Below are positions 1-9,333 of a stretch of DNA of 64,000 bases, one piece after another. Positions within the stretch are counted from its first letter, which is position 1. Each line of letters starts with the position of its first letter. The DNA comes from Elymus sibiricus (taxonomy: Eukaryota; Streptophyta; Magnoliopsida; Poales; Poaceae), in assembly GCA_039707655.1 (NCBI GenBank), contig CM077666.1, forward strand, positions 303,516,166 through 303,580,165. The letters are read 5' to 3'. The notes under the pieces are model-generated. The model was not told the DNA's origin. It saw only the letters and a program-made list of their open reading frames with translations, and ran no database searches. A program made the position numbers and the translations under genes.

Positions 1-189
1 TCAAATGTTAAGACTAGTAACTAATGACCATTCAAATGAAACTCACCGTTCCCGTCTGAGCAATGACTGGCATCGGCGGAGGGGTCTGACCGGTCTTCTC
101 GCACATAGACTGCACATTTGGTTTTGACGAGTCAGTCATATTAGTTAGTAATGAAACGAACATTACGTGCATGATTTGGCTAATATGCA

Positions 190-2371
190 GAAGAAACTTA
201 CCACGAGGAGCTCGTACATGGCCCGGTGAGCCAGCTCATTCCGATTCCTCTCCTCCTCCAACAACATAGCCGTCTTCTCCTCCGCCAGCAGTTCCTTCTC
301 CGCCGCCACCCGGTCCCTCTCCTCCAGAAGCGCCTGGGTTGTCGCTCTCTCTTTCTGAAGAGCAGCCTGCAACACCACTCCTCGTTAGCATTGTAATCAT
401 CGATGGCCGCACACACAATGTAATGGAGGAAAGATATCTGAGTCCGTATAACTAACCTCGATGGCAAGATCGACTGGCCGTGGACGAGTCCTTATCTCAG
501 GACAGGAGCTCGTTTGGCGCGCCTTGATCTCTGGGAGAGTGAGAGGACAACGTATCAGTCCATCTCCAATGGCTAATGAGCCATGGGGCCTCCCGCCACC
601 AGATATCATCACCAGCTCTGGATCAATAGGATTCTAGCTCGGGTTAAAGTCCTCCCCTCTCCTCGCCTTCCCCTCCTGGTTGTACCTCACGAGCTTGTGG
701 TGGGAGGAGATGTTGGTGAAATTCTCTGGATGATCGAGGTCAGACTTAGAGAATGCCTTGGCCTTCTTGTACGAGGCAGTATGGGCCATGGCATAGAGGT
801 CATACACCTCAGGCACCTCCGTGTTATTGTGTCGCGCCGAAAAGAGAGGAACAAAGTATTAGTAAAGGGCTCAAGCTAGCATGAAGAATGAATTGCATGA
901 ATCGTGAAGCAAACCACATACCCAGTTCTGCCCGAACTGATATAAGTTGGCGCTGCCTTGATGGTGTGGCACACCAACCATTTGGGCACGCCGGTCCTTG
1001 GCATTGTCGTGGACGGCTCGCCAGCGGCCTGTGCACCACTCATCCACCAACGCCTCCCAACAATCCATCTTATCCGCACACCATCTCGGGGGCACCTAAG
1101 TTAGTAAAGAGAAATTTGAGCGCTACGCCTACGAATCAAATCAAGGAAACTAAGTACAATGCCTTAAGAATAGGTAATTACCTTCATGTACTGATCCTTC
1201 TTCAGAAACTTAGCCCGGCATGACGGCTTGTCCTTCTTAATACCACGCTTGGCGTAGTAGTCTCGAACAGCCTGCGGCCGAGCCTCATGACGTAAGTTTT
1301 GTAGTAGGCGCTTGCACTCGGTATCGATAACCTTTGTCGCGTCCTACTCGTATCCCTCCTCACACCTGTAGAAGGTCTGCAATCAAACAAGACAACACTG
1401 ATTAGTACAATAACTAGCTATTGTTAATTTTTAATTGTGTAAAGGAGAAATCACCCAAAAGCTTCTGATCACCATCTCGGCCCTCGTGTGGCACAAGACA
1501 CCGTCGATCATCTCCTCCGGCGGGGCTGGGGCAGTCAAGTAGTGCTCCCAGCTCAATCCTAGCTCTGGAAGCTGACCCTCACCGGGCAACGTGACAAACC
1601 CCGGGAAATTTTGCCGGCAAAGCACACCAAGGACGGTGTTGGGCCTGCGGACGTCACTGGCGTGTACCCAACCCCTGCAGTATGACAAGGCCAACGCATT
1701 AGATATTTGAAGAAACGTGAAGGCAAAATCTACAAAAATAGTAAATGCACTTACTTCTCCCCATCAGGCCTAATCACCGGCCTCTGCTCGCGGGTCGCCG
1801 GCAGGGGCGGGAGCCGTGTACCACCACGCTGGTAAACGGTGGCCCCCTCAACCACCTCGCCCTCACTATCAGTACACTCATCCCCGCCACCATCAGCATG
1901 GCCACTCGGCCCCTCAGGCGGATCCGGCCAGGTACCCCATCCGGACATCTCCTGGGACGTAGCCTGGTCCAAAGTCTCGTGGCCCGAAGTCTCGTGGCCC
2001 GAAGCCTCTGGGACCGGAGTCTCGTGGGCCGAAGGCCCGTCGACCCGAGGCTCGTGGTCCGGAGTCCCCGTAGCCTCCACCTCAGACGGGTCCACCCTAG
2101 CAGTCATGTGCTCGGGTGAATCAGCTGGGGGTGGCGGCGAGGAAGGCGTAGCAGCCTGCCTACCTCTCCCGCGGCCATGTCCTCCACCTCTCTTCTTCCC
2201 TCCCCGACCTCCTCTCCCGGTGGGCAACGACGCCGACAAAGAAGCGCCCGCCGGTGTCCCCAAACTGTCTAACAACGCTCTCTGGAGAGGTACGGGTGGA
2301 ATGGAAGTAGCCCTCGTGCGGGCTGCCGCCGAAGAAGTACCCGCGGAGCGCTCTGGACCCGCGCCCACCAT
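190..2371 (-). pseudogene. Transposase_24-like CACTA protein gene, decayed
   Basis: Reading leftwards on the minus strand, at least six exon-like blocks join into a protein of the plant Transposase_24 (En/Spm-associated) type. Exon 1 (2371 to about 1757) begins MVGAGPERS, is rich in Gly/Arg and Ser/Pro/Glu, and ends at a GT donor after GEK. The next exon (about 1690-1455) begins GWVHASDVRRPN after a TGCAG acceptor. Further blocks lie at about 1390-1190, 1095-920 (VPPRWCADKMDCWEALV), 840-450 (VYDLYAMAHTASYKKAKAF) and 370-200, the last a Glu/Arg-rich coiled coil. The conserved order and the phase-compatible first junction support one gene. Two in-frame stops break it: near 1345 after EEGYE and near 634 after GEDFNPS. 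These proteins are thought to be the accessory or DNA-binding product of CACTA elements. As it stands it cannot make a full-length protein. Confidence 0.65.
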
Positions 2372-3489
2372 CTTTCAACACCTGCCATGACAAAGAGTAA
2401 ACGCAATTAAATGAAAAAAAAAGAATGGACTGGCAGAACCAACATAAGCACTCGCACATGAAAAGCACCGGCAGAACCAACATAAGCACTCGCACAACAA
2501 TTTAATAAAAACATCATCAACATCATCTCGCAGTTCAACAACATCTAACCTATAAAGAAAATAAGCAAGAAAGAAACTAATTTTCTTAATGAAAATCCAT
2601 ACATACATCCACCCATACATCTATATAGCATTCATACATGCTAGCCTTCTCCATTAACCACTCTATGTGTGTGTGTGCTGCTATGCCATATGAACAAGCT
2701 AGTTGTATCTAGCAAATATATTTACATGTGTCCAACAACTAACATGGAGCCTAGCCTAGCAAATGCATTTTTGTAAATTAACTACCCAATTTCAGGTCAA
2801 GGTATATGAATTTTTTTTCCAGAATTGCTCATATTTTTTATAAACTTATCAATGCTGCTATGTGCAAATTTATTTCTGCTACAAATCATTTTAGTATATT
2901 AATGTGATGTTTTTGGTAAATCACATCAATGTTCTTGCTGCATGCCCAAAGTGTTTCCAGAACAAAATCATCTAGTACATCCATAGCAAAATCATCTAGT
3001 ACAACTACTTGCACAATCATCTAGTACTACTACTTGCACAATCTGTCCAAATCAATTTCTATTCATCTAGTACATCTATAGCAAAATCATCATCCATAGC
3101 AAATTTGAAAAAAAACTGTGAGGGGAGGGGGGATGGGGTCCTCACCTTGTTGGACGAGGGGAGGGGGAACGGGGTCCGCCGGAGTGGAGCACTAGAGTGC
3201 CGGAGCGCCACCAGACTGGGGCGGCGGCGGTGGCAACGCTGCGGACGGTGGGGCGGCGGGGCGGTGGATCTGCACCAGGGCGCGGTGGGGCGGCGGGGCG
3301 GCAGCAGCGACGGGCGCGGTGGGGCGGTGGGTCGGCGGCGGGGCGGTGGGTCGTCGGCGGCGACGGGCGCGGTGGCGAGAGAGAGATAGAGAGAGGGGAG
3401 TGGAGGGGCGCGGCGAGAGAGACAGAGAGGGGCGCGGTGAGAGAGAGAGAGGGGCGCGCGCGGCGGCTGTTACAAAGTTAGTGAAATTT

Positions 3490-3849
3490 TTCTTTGCCGT
3501 CTGCTTTTTGATGATCTTTGCCGTCTGCTGCTCTTTGCCGTCCGCTAGCGGACGGCATCTAGGCCGTCCGTTTGACCTAACCAACGCCGCACTCCAGTGG
3601 GGCCCAGATGGGCTCTTTGCCGTCTGCTATTTTGCTATTTGCCATCCGCCTGCCTTTGCCGTCCGCTTTTTAGGCTCTTTGTCGTCCGCTAGCCGACGGC
3701 AAAGAACGGACTGACGGCAAAAACCATCTTTGCCATGAGGCCTTTCTTTGCCATCTGTTTTATGGAAGCCGACGGCAAAGACCATCTGTGTCGTCCGCTA
3801 ACAGACGGCAAAGAGAGGACTGATGGCAAATTCTCTGATTCCTGTAGTG
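3490..3849. repeat. CACTA subterminal repeat region
   Basis: The word TTTGCCGTC or its complement GACGGCAAA recurs in both orientations, for example near 3493, 3517, 3534, 3619, 3655, 3700, 3768 and 3805. A perfect 20-bp palindrome, gccgtccgctagcggacggc, lies at 3537-3556. Such arrays are the usual binding sites for the CACTA DNA-binding protein. Confidence 0.75.
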
Positions 3850-3852
3850 AAG

Positions 3853-4187
3853 AGGTAAAACCATACGTCCTGCTTCTGTTGTATTGATTATGGATGGGTA
3901 CCAAGTACAGGATGATCTACCTCAAGATCATATGTGAATATGTCTTATTCTACGGTCTAAAACCCCTCGGTTTATATAGGCACCGGGGGTACCTAGGGCT
4001 ACATGTAGGTCGATTACATCAAGGGATAAACATGCAGATGATTCAAATGTGCCTTGAAGTATGTGGGAAGTCTTCAGAGGATTCCATCTTGACTACGCCG
4101 TGGGTCATGGCAAACGTGGCCCATTTGTCGGTTGTCTGGGGGTCCTCGGCCCAGCACATGATTTGGGGCCAATGTGGTTAGCACCCT
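3853..4187 (-). repeat. LTR-like remnant, left part, split by the solo LTR
   Basis: The minus strand reads like the TATA-to-R part of a plant LTR: a TATATAAACCG box near 3985-3970, followed by a leader ending in GGTTTTACCTC at 3853. The CACTA element ends exactly here, so it seems to have inserted into this older LTR. The sequence continues at 5760 after the solo LTR. No coding sequence is seen. Confidence 0.4.
4183..4187. repeat. Target-site duplication of the solo LTR (left)
   Basis: accct at 4183-4187 is repeated exactly at 5755-5759, directly flanking the TG...CA ends of the LTR. Confidence 0.85.
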
Positions 4188-5754
4188 TGATACGTCTCCA
4201 ACGTATCTATAATTTTTGACTGTTCCATGCTATTATAGTATCAATCTTGGATGTTTTATATACACTTACAAGCAATTATATATTATTTTTTGGGACTAAC
4301 CTATTAACTTAGTGCCCAGTGCCAGTTTTTGTTTTTTTGCCTATCTTTGGTTTTTCATAATATCAGTACCAAACGAAGTCCAAATGCCATGAAACTTTTA
4401 GGAGATTTTTTTCTGGACATAAGAGACACTAGAAGCTTCGGGAGAGGGCCAGAAGACAGAGGAGGTGGCCACGAGCCACCAGGGCGCGCCCCAGGGGGGT
4501 GGCGCGCCCTGGTGCCTCGTGGGCCCACCTCTGCTCCGTTTGACCTAATTCCACCTCTATAGATACTCTAAAATTGGGAAACCAACAGGGGACCCACGAA
4601 ATAATTTTTCCGCAGCCGCAAGTTTATGTTCTCGAGAGATCCCATCTGGAGGCCTTTTCCAACACTCTGCCGGAGGGGGATTCGATCACGGAGGGGCTCT
4701 ACATCAACCTTGCTGCCCTTCCGATGATGCGTGAGTAGTTTACCATAGACCTTCGGGTCCATAGTTAGTAGCTAGATGGCTTCTTCTCTCTTTTTGATCT
4801 TCAATACAATGTTCTCCTCGATGTTCTTGGAGTTCTATCCGATGTAATCACTTTTTTGCGGTGTGTTTGTTGGGATCCGATGAATTGTGAGTTTATGATC
4901 AGATTATCCATGAATATTATTTGAGTTTTCTCTGAACTCTTTTATGCATGATTGTTATAGCTTCGTATTTCTCTCCGATCTATTGATTTGGTTTGGCCAA
5001 CTAGATTGATTTATCTTGCAATGGGAGAGGTGCTTTGTAATGGGTTCGATCTTGCGGTGCTCAATCCCAGTGACAGAAAGGGACATGACACATATGTATC
5101 GTTGCTATTAAGGATAAAAAGATGGGGTTTATTCATATTGCTTGAATTTGCTTCTCTACATCATGTCAACTTGCTTAAGGCATTACTCCGTTCTTTATGA
5201 ACTTAATACTCTAGATGCATGCTGGATAGCGGTCGATGGGTGGAGTAATAGTAGTAGATGCAGGCAGGAGTCGGTCTACTTGTCTCGGACGTGATGCCTA
5301 TATACATGATCATTGCCTTGGATATCGTCATGATTATTTGCTTTTCTATCAATTGCCCAACAGTAATTTTGTTTACCCACCGTATGCTATTTTCAAGAGA
5401 GGAGCCTCTAGTGAAACCTATGGCCCCCGGGTTTACTTTTATCATATATTAAAAATCCCAAAAATACCTTGCTGCAATTTTACTTTATTTATGTTATTTT
5501 GTATTTTTGTTCGATCTATCTATCTATCACCATACAATTTAATCTTGCAATTAACCGCCAAGGGACTGACAACCCCTTGTTCGCGTTGGGTGCGAGGATT
5601 TGTTGTTTTGTGTGCAGGTGCTGCTAATGAGTTGTTGCGTGATTCTCCTACTGGATTGATAACCTTTGTTTCATAACTGAGGGAATACTTATCTCTACTG
5701 TATTGCATCATCCCCTCCTCTTCGGGGAAATCCCAACGCAGCTCACAAGTAGCA
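4188..5754 (+). mobile_element. Solo LTR of a Triticeae gypsy-type retrotransposon
   Basis: A 1567-bp sequence starts TGATACGTCTCC and ends CAAGTAGCA, has TG/CA termini and is flanked by the identical 5-bp duplication accct. No internal region, primer-binding site or second LTR follows, so this is a solo LTR left by recombination between the two LTRs. Landmarks of this LTR type are the CCAAACGAAGTCCAAATG segment near 4370 and the CCTATGGCCCCCGGGTTTAC segment near 5418. The first 77 bp of another copy are at the right edge of the window (63924). Short open frames inside it are not taken as genes. Confidence 0.9.
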
Positions 5755-5759
5755 ACCCT

Positions 5760-6037
5760 CCAGTCTAGGACACCATCAAAGATCAAGTAGGTTCGGCGAT
5801 CAGCCAACACGGTTGTGCACCACCTAGGTTGGAATGGTTATCGTCATAAATTATACGAAACTTGGTTTAATGTACCTGCGAGTTGTATTTTGGATGCTTT
5901 GAACTTGGATATGTCCGAGGCTATTGAATAAGACAGCAATAAATCTAGTTCAAAAAAATTGGTTAGGAAAACTTGGACAAGAGCCAAACATAACCTAGAG
6001 ACGACGTGGTCGATGGCGGACGCGAGGCAGGGACCAA
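5760..6037. other. Continuation of the split LTR-like remnant; nothing coding
   Basis: Removing the solo LTR and one copy of its duplication joins ggttagcaccct to ccagtctaggac without a gap, so this was continuous with 3853-4187. No open frame, repeat or motif stands out. Confidence 0.35.
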
Positions 6038-6098
6038 CACTACTACAGAGTCAAACATCACTAACCCTTCATCACTGACTGATGCCTGGCCACGCGTC
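6038..6098. mobile_element. Possible CACTA-like terminus interrupted by element A
   Basis: The sequence starts CACTACTACAGAGTC at 6038 and carries catcactgac at 6070. After the gypsy insertion, gtcagtgatg follows at 21752 and related words (atcactgacc, cactgaccgg) recur at 23590-23700. This resembles a CACTA end with subterminal repeats. No matching right terminus was found, so only the left end is annotated, with low confidence. Confidence 0.3.
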
Positions 6099-6974
6099 TG
6101 TCGGAATCGGGTCTCCGGGGACCCAAAGGTTCGAAAACTGGGGGCTAGCTGGTTCCTACCTCTCCAAAGGTGACCACGGCGAGGCTACGGCGAGAGCGCA
6201 CGAGTGCAGAGCACGACAGGGGACACGACGGTTACCCAGGTTCGGGCCACCTTGTGGTGTAAAACCCGACTCCTGCTTGTGTTGGGATTGCTGTGGCCAG
6301 AGGGCGTTCTTGCGTACAAGGTAGGAGATGATGGGATCGATCCTCTACAATGGCAGCACTGCCCCCCTTTTATATCCGCCTCGGTCCTCTTCCCCTGAAA
6401 ATATCGGCGGGAAGGGTAGCCACAATTGGCGGGTTTTGAAAGGGGACAGGCGCTCAGGCTATCCTGACTAAAGGCGGTCTTCGCTGGCAAAAGCATGATT
6501 CATGACGCGCCGGTGGGCTCGGTGATGACCTCCGCCCTGCGCGCCTTGCTATCTCGGTCTTCTTTCACCAAACGGGCAGTCCTTGGGACTTGCTTTGGGG
6601 GAGGGCAGCTGGGCTGCTCCCTTTATCACCAAAAAGGAAAACCTCTCTATCCGCGCCCGCTGGCGCGCCTTCTGTCGCCGTTCGTCGCCGCGCGCGTCAC
6701 CCACGTGGTGGGCGCAGGACCGTGTGGCTGGTGTCAGGCTCGGTCGACCTCGGGCAGCCGCCTCGTGAGAAGGCCTCGCGAGGCCTTCCGCCGCTGCTGC
6801 GGCTAAATCTTGGTGGTTGCTCCTTGAGGAGGGGTCCTCGTGCGGCTGGCGCCTCGCGAGGTGTCTTTGCTCTGCGGCGCGCTTAGTTGGGCCGCGTCTT
6901 GGGCCTTCGCCAAGCGTCGTTTCCTAGGCCGCAAGCAGACGGGCCGTGGTACCCTGGTTCCCAATGGCCCGACA
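6099..6974 (-). repeat. 3' LTR of element A
   Basis: 876 bp, TGTCGG...CCGACA. On the minus strand a TATAAAAGG box lies at about 6366-6374. A perfect 18-bp palindrome, aaggcctcgcgaggcctt, is at 6770-6787 and is conserved in the other LTR at 21544-21561. The polypurine tract is the minus-strand GGGGGCTAC just inside the LTR (6975-6983). Confidence 0.9.
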
Positions 6975-7212
6975 GTAGCCCCCGGGCCCGTGGCACGCAC
7001 GTTCCTGCCTGTTGGGAGCGAAACGGCGCGGGCCCTGACAGACTGTGGGGCCCAAGTTCGACGCGTGGTGCGCGACGGGACGTGGGACGCCCCCACTACG
7101 CCTCGGTAACCGCCTGCGCCTGCCATAGAGCCTACCCGCGTGGGGCGCAAGGCTATCATTGCTTCCCTTCTGCTTCCTCGATTCCCAGTGTTGAAGAAGA
7201 CGGAGCGGCAGG

Positions 7213-7240
7213 GAGGACGTCCTCATAAGGGGTTATAAAA
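7213..7240 (+). promoter_or_regulatory. TATA box and upstream palindrome of the antisense B3 gene
   Basis: TATAAAA at 7234-7240 lies 147 bp before the B3 start codon. Ten bases upstream of the box is a perfect 12-bp palindrome, gaggacgtcctc (7213-7224), with a GACGTC core of the type bound by bZIP factors. The C/T-rich leader after it is typical of grass 5' UTRs. This suggests a dedicated promoter on the strand opposite to gag-pol. Confidence 0.55.
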
Positions 7241-7345
7241 GGAGCGGAGGGAAGGTAGAGACCTTCCCCGTCCATCTTCTACCTCTGCCTCTCCCCGTCT
7301 TCCACCCTTCACTCTTCCTTGCTCTTTTCCAGGACCACTGCTGCG

Positions 7346-7366
7346 ATGGTGAGGGGGAGAGGATGA
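7346..7366 (+). CDS. Six-codon upstream open frame in the B3 leader
   Basis: ATG GTG AGG GGG AGA GGA TGA, seven triplets including the stop, lies 21 bp before the B3 start codon. It could lower translation of the main frame. It may also be chance, as the leader is GC-rich. Confidence 0.3.
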   Translation: MVRGRG

Positions 7367-7387
7367 GCTCGCGCATCTGCTGCCGCC

Positions 7388-8008
7388 ATGAGGGTTCCCC
7401 CTCGGGGCCGGGGGCGCTCCTCGGCGGCCGCCTCGCCTGGCCCTAGTACCCGCGGAAGGACCGCCGCCCATGGTCATGGAGGACGCGGCGCCCGCGGCCG
7501 AGGCAGGCGCGGCGGGGCGGCCTCCCGCCCTCCTCGGGCGGAGGCCCACTTGGCAGAGGTAGCGCACGAGTTCATCGTGGGGCTGCATCGTCGGCCCTGC
7601 AGCTGGCTCCGGTTCCCTGACTCCTTTGCAAGAGCAATGGAGGACAGCGGGACCTTGGGCCTGTGGCTGCACGCGGACGGCTGCTGCAACGGCCCCTCCT
7701 GGGTTGCGACCGAGTTCTCCCCCGCTGGCTTCAGGTTCCTGAAGCGGGGGTGGAAGTCGTTTGCCCGCACCCGTGGCCTAAGGCGGGGGCATCTCCTTCA
7801 GTTCAAGTACGACGGAGCTGCCACCCTCTTCGTGAAGTTCTTCGGGGTCTCCGGTTCCCGCATGGAGTGCTGCGCGGAGAGCGAGAGCGGCAGCGGCTCT
7901 GACTCCTCCGGCGAGAGCGACAGCGGCGGTAGTACCGACTCCAGCAGCACGGGCGGAAGCGACGACAGCTCTCCGTGCATCAAGAGTGAAGAGGAAGATT
8001 CTAACTAG
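7388..8008 (+). CDS. B3 DNA-binding-domain protein, antisense gene of element A
   Basis: An intact 206-residue frame on the strand opposite to gag-pol. Residues 1-55 are Arg/Gly/Ala-rich and basic. Residues about 74-153 fit a B3 DNA-binding domain: LRFPDSFARAM at the start, the hallmark FLKRGWKSFARTRGL at 117-131, then LRRGHLLQFKY and a final strand ATLFVKFFG. The last 45 residues are an acidic Ser/Glu/Asp tail ending EEEDSN, such as is seen in activators or chromatin-binding proteins. B3 domains are plant-specific DNA-binding folds (ARF, ABI3/VP1, REM families). The element setting and promoter suggest it is expressed independently of gag-pol. The start at 7388 is the first ATG in frame; an earlier ATG (7363) is in another frame. 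The target sequence is unknown; the element-wide word CTCGCGAG is a candidate by inference only. The frame is open although gag is broken. Confidence 0.75.
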   Translation: MRVPPRGRGRSSAAASPGPSTRGRTAAHGHGGRGARGRGRRGGAASRPPRAEAHLAEVAHEFIVGLHRRPCSWLRFPDSFARAMEDSGTLGLWLHADGCCNGPSWVATEFSPAGFRFLKRGWKSFARTRGLRRGHLLQFKYDGAATLFVKFFGVSGSRMECCAESESGSGSDSSGESDSGGSTDSSSTGGSDDSSPCIKSEEEDSN

Positions 8009-9333
8009 GCGCAGATAGCGCACGAGTCAGATCTTGAAGATGTGCCGCGCTCCGCCTTGGCACTTCTCTTTTGTTCCTGTAATAGATCGACGTGGCCCCG
8101 TGGGGGCATAAAAACAATGTCTTTTGTTTAAGCTCTTTATGATTTTCTACAATGTATGTTTCCTCGTGAGGTCCTCTCGTGAGGCCTATTTTCCTTTGGT
8201 TGCTTGCCTTGGTGCTCTACGTCGTCAGGACCCAGCCCTCGAACGGGCTACAGCCGTCGCTGGTATGTCAGGTCGTGTTGCCTGGACAAGGCCAGGAGGT
8301 GTAGGGCACTGAGAGGCGGTAAAGGCTCCTGAGGCGCGATGCTCAGGGAGCCCCCCTTTGACGTGCAAGCGGCTTTGCGCGGAAGAGGAAACATCAGCAC
8401 TCAGCGAGGTTGTGGGGAGAGGAGAGCTCGAGAGGCGCCGAGAGCGGCTCGTGAGGTGTTTTGTACTTAGTTTTTTCGCGAGTGTCGCTTGGCGTGTCGT
8501 GGCCGCGGAGTGCGCCTTGCGAGGCTCTTGCCTGTGAGGCCTCCCGCTAGCACTTGGTGGAGACAGCCGCAGCAGGTGGGCTCGCGAGGCTTCCCGAAGA
8601 CTTGCAAGGGCGCCTTGTTGTGAGTTTCCTCGTGAGGCGGCGCTCGCGAGGTCTTCTGCGTGCCTTGTTCCTGTGACAACTACATACCGAAATTTTCACG
8701 AACAAGGGAGTGGTGCGCGCTTGCTAGCTTGCTCGTGGGCGTCACGCGAGGAAACGAGACACCAAGGACCTTGGTGAGGTAGCGTGCACGGGAGCAGGCC
8801 CGCGAGCCAAAGCTCAATCACTTGGGTTTTGCAGCGCTGCTGGGACTGACCCGAGCACAGGCACCGTGTCCAGCCCCCGCTCGTGTGATGCGCAGGAGAA
8901 GGGTCGCGAGCGCGCATAGCTCCTGAGGTAGGCCACTTACCAAACACATAAGATATCTTAGGAAATAAAGCTTTAGTGCAGCATAATAATAAGTTCATTA
9001 CACAACCAAAAGAGATGCGGCTGTCGTGTCCGGCACGGGTCAGCTTGAGGTTGGTGCAGCCCATGGGATGCCCTCAGTTTCACATCCAAAAGAGAAGAGG
9101 CTGCCGTGTCCGGCACGGGTCAGCGTGAGGTTGGTACAGCCCGTGGGGTGCCCTCGGCTCGATTGTTCCGCCAGCGCTGAGCATGCGGCTTCCACTAGGC
9201 GTGGGGCATTCCGCCAGCGCGGAGCATGGGGCTTCCACTGAGGCATGGGCGGGAGCTCTCGCGGGCCCATCAGGCGAACGCAATGAGAGGCTCCAGAGCG
9301 TGTACAGCTCCACTTCGTTCGTACGCATGAGGT
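8009..9333. repeat. Spacer between the convergent B3 and pol genes, repeat-rich
   Basis: This 1.3-kb stretch separates the end of the B3 gene from the end of pol. It contains many CTCGCGAG/CTCGTGAG words (for example 8162, 8581, 8643) and a tandem duplication of about 81 bp (9002-9082 and 9083-9161, sharing GTGTCCGGCACGGGTCAGC). It is followed by a tandem duplication of about 45 bp (about 9168-9250, sharing TTCCGCCAGCG). Such tandem repeats between pol and the 3' LTR are known from Tat-type gypsy elements. No coding sequence is supported. Confidence 0.6.

Larger units (their letters stand above)
1..3849 (-). mobile_element. CACTA (En/Spm) DNA transposon, right-hand part
   Basis: The plus strand ends in CCTGTAGTG at 3841-3849, which read on the minus strand is the CACTA terminus CACTACAGG. 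The 350 bp inside it are packed with the subterminal word TTTGCCGTC and its complement, the layout expected for transposase binding sites of CACTA elements. The element also carries a Transposase_24-like gene on the minus strand (about 190-2371). The expected 3-bp target duplication would be aag at 3850-3852; the other copy and the left terminus lie outside the window. Between the gene and the terminus (2390-3110) there is AT-rich non-coding sequence, then a G-rich block (3110-3470). A 27-bp segment is tandemly duplicated at 2432-2458 and 2470-2496. Class assignment is firm; the family name is not. Confidence 0.8.

Noticed and set aside
1751..2390. Plus-strand frame of 183 codons (1839-2390) overlapping the CACTA gene
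   Set aside because: It is the complement of a GC-rich exon with a clear protein-like reading on the minus strand.
3009..3714. Several overlapping Gly/Arg-rich frames
   Set aside because: They lie in the G-rich block and subterminal repeats of the CACTA element; low complexity in all frames.
6082..7228. Frames in the LTR of element A and just inside it
   Set aside because: LTR and leader sequence; no domain, and matching frames are not kept in the other LTR.
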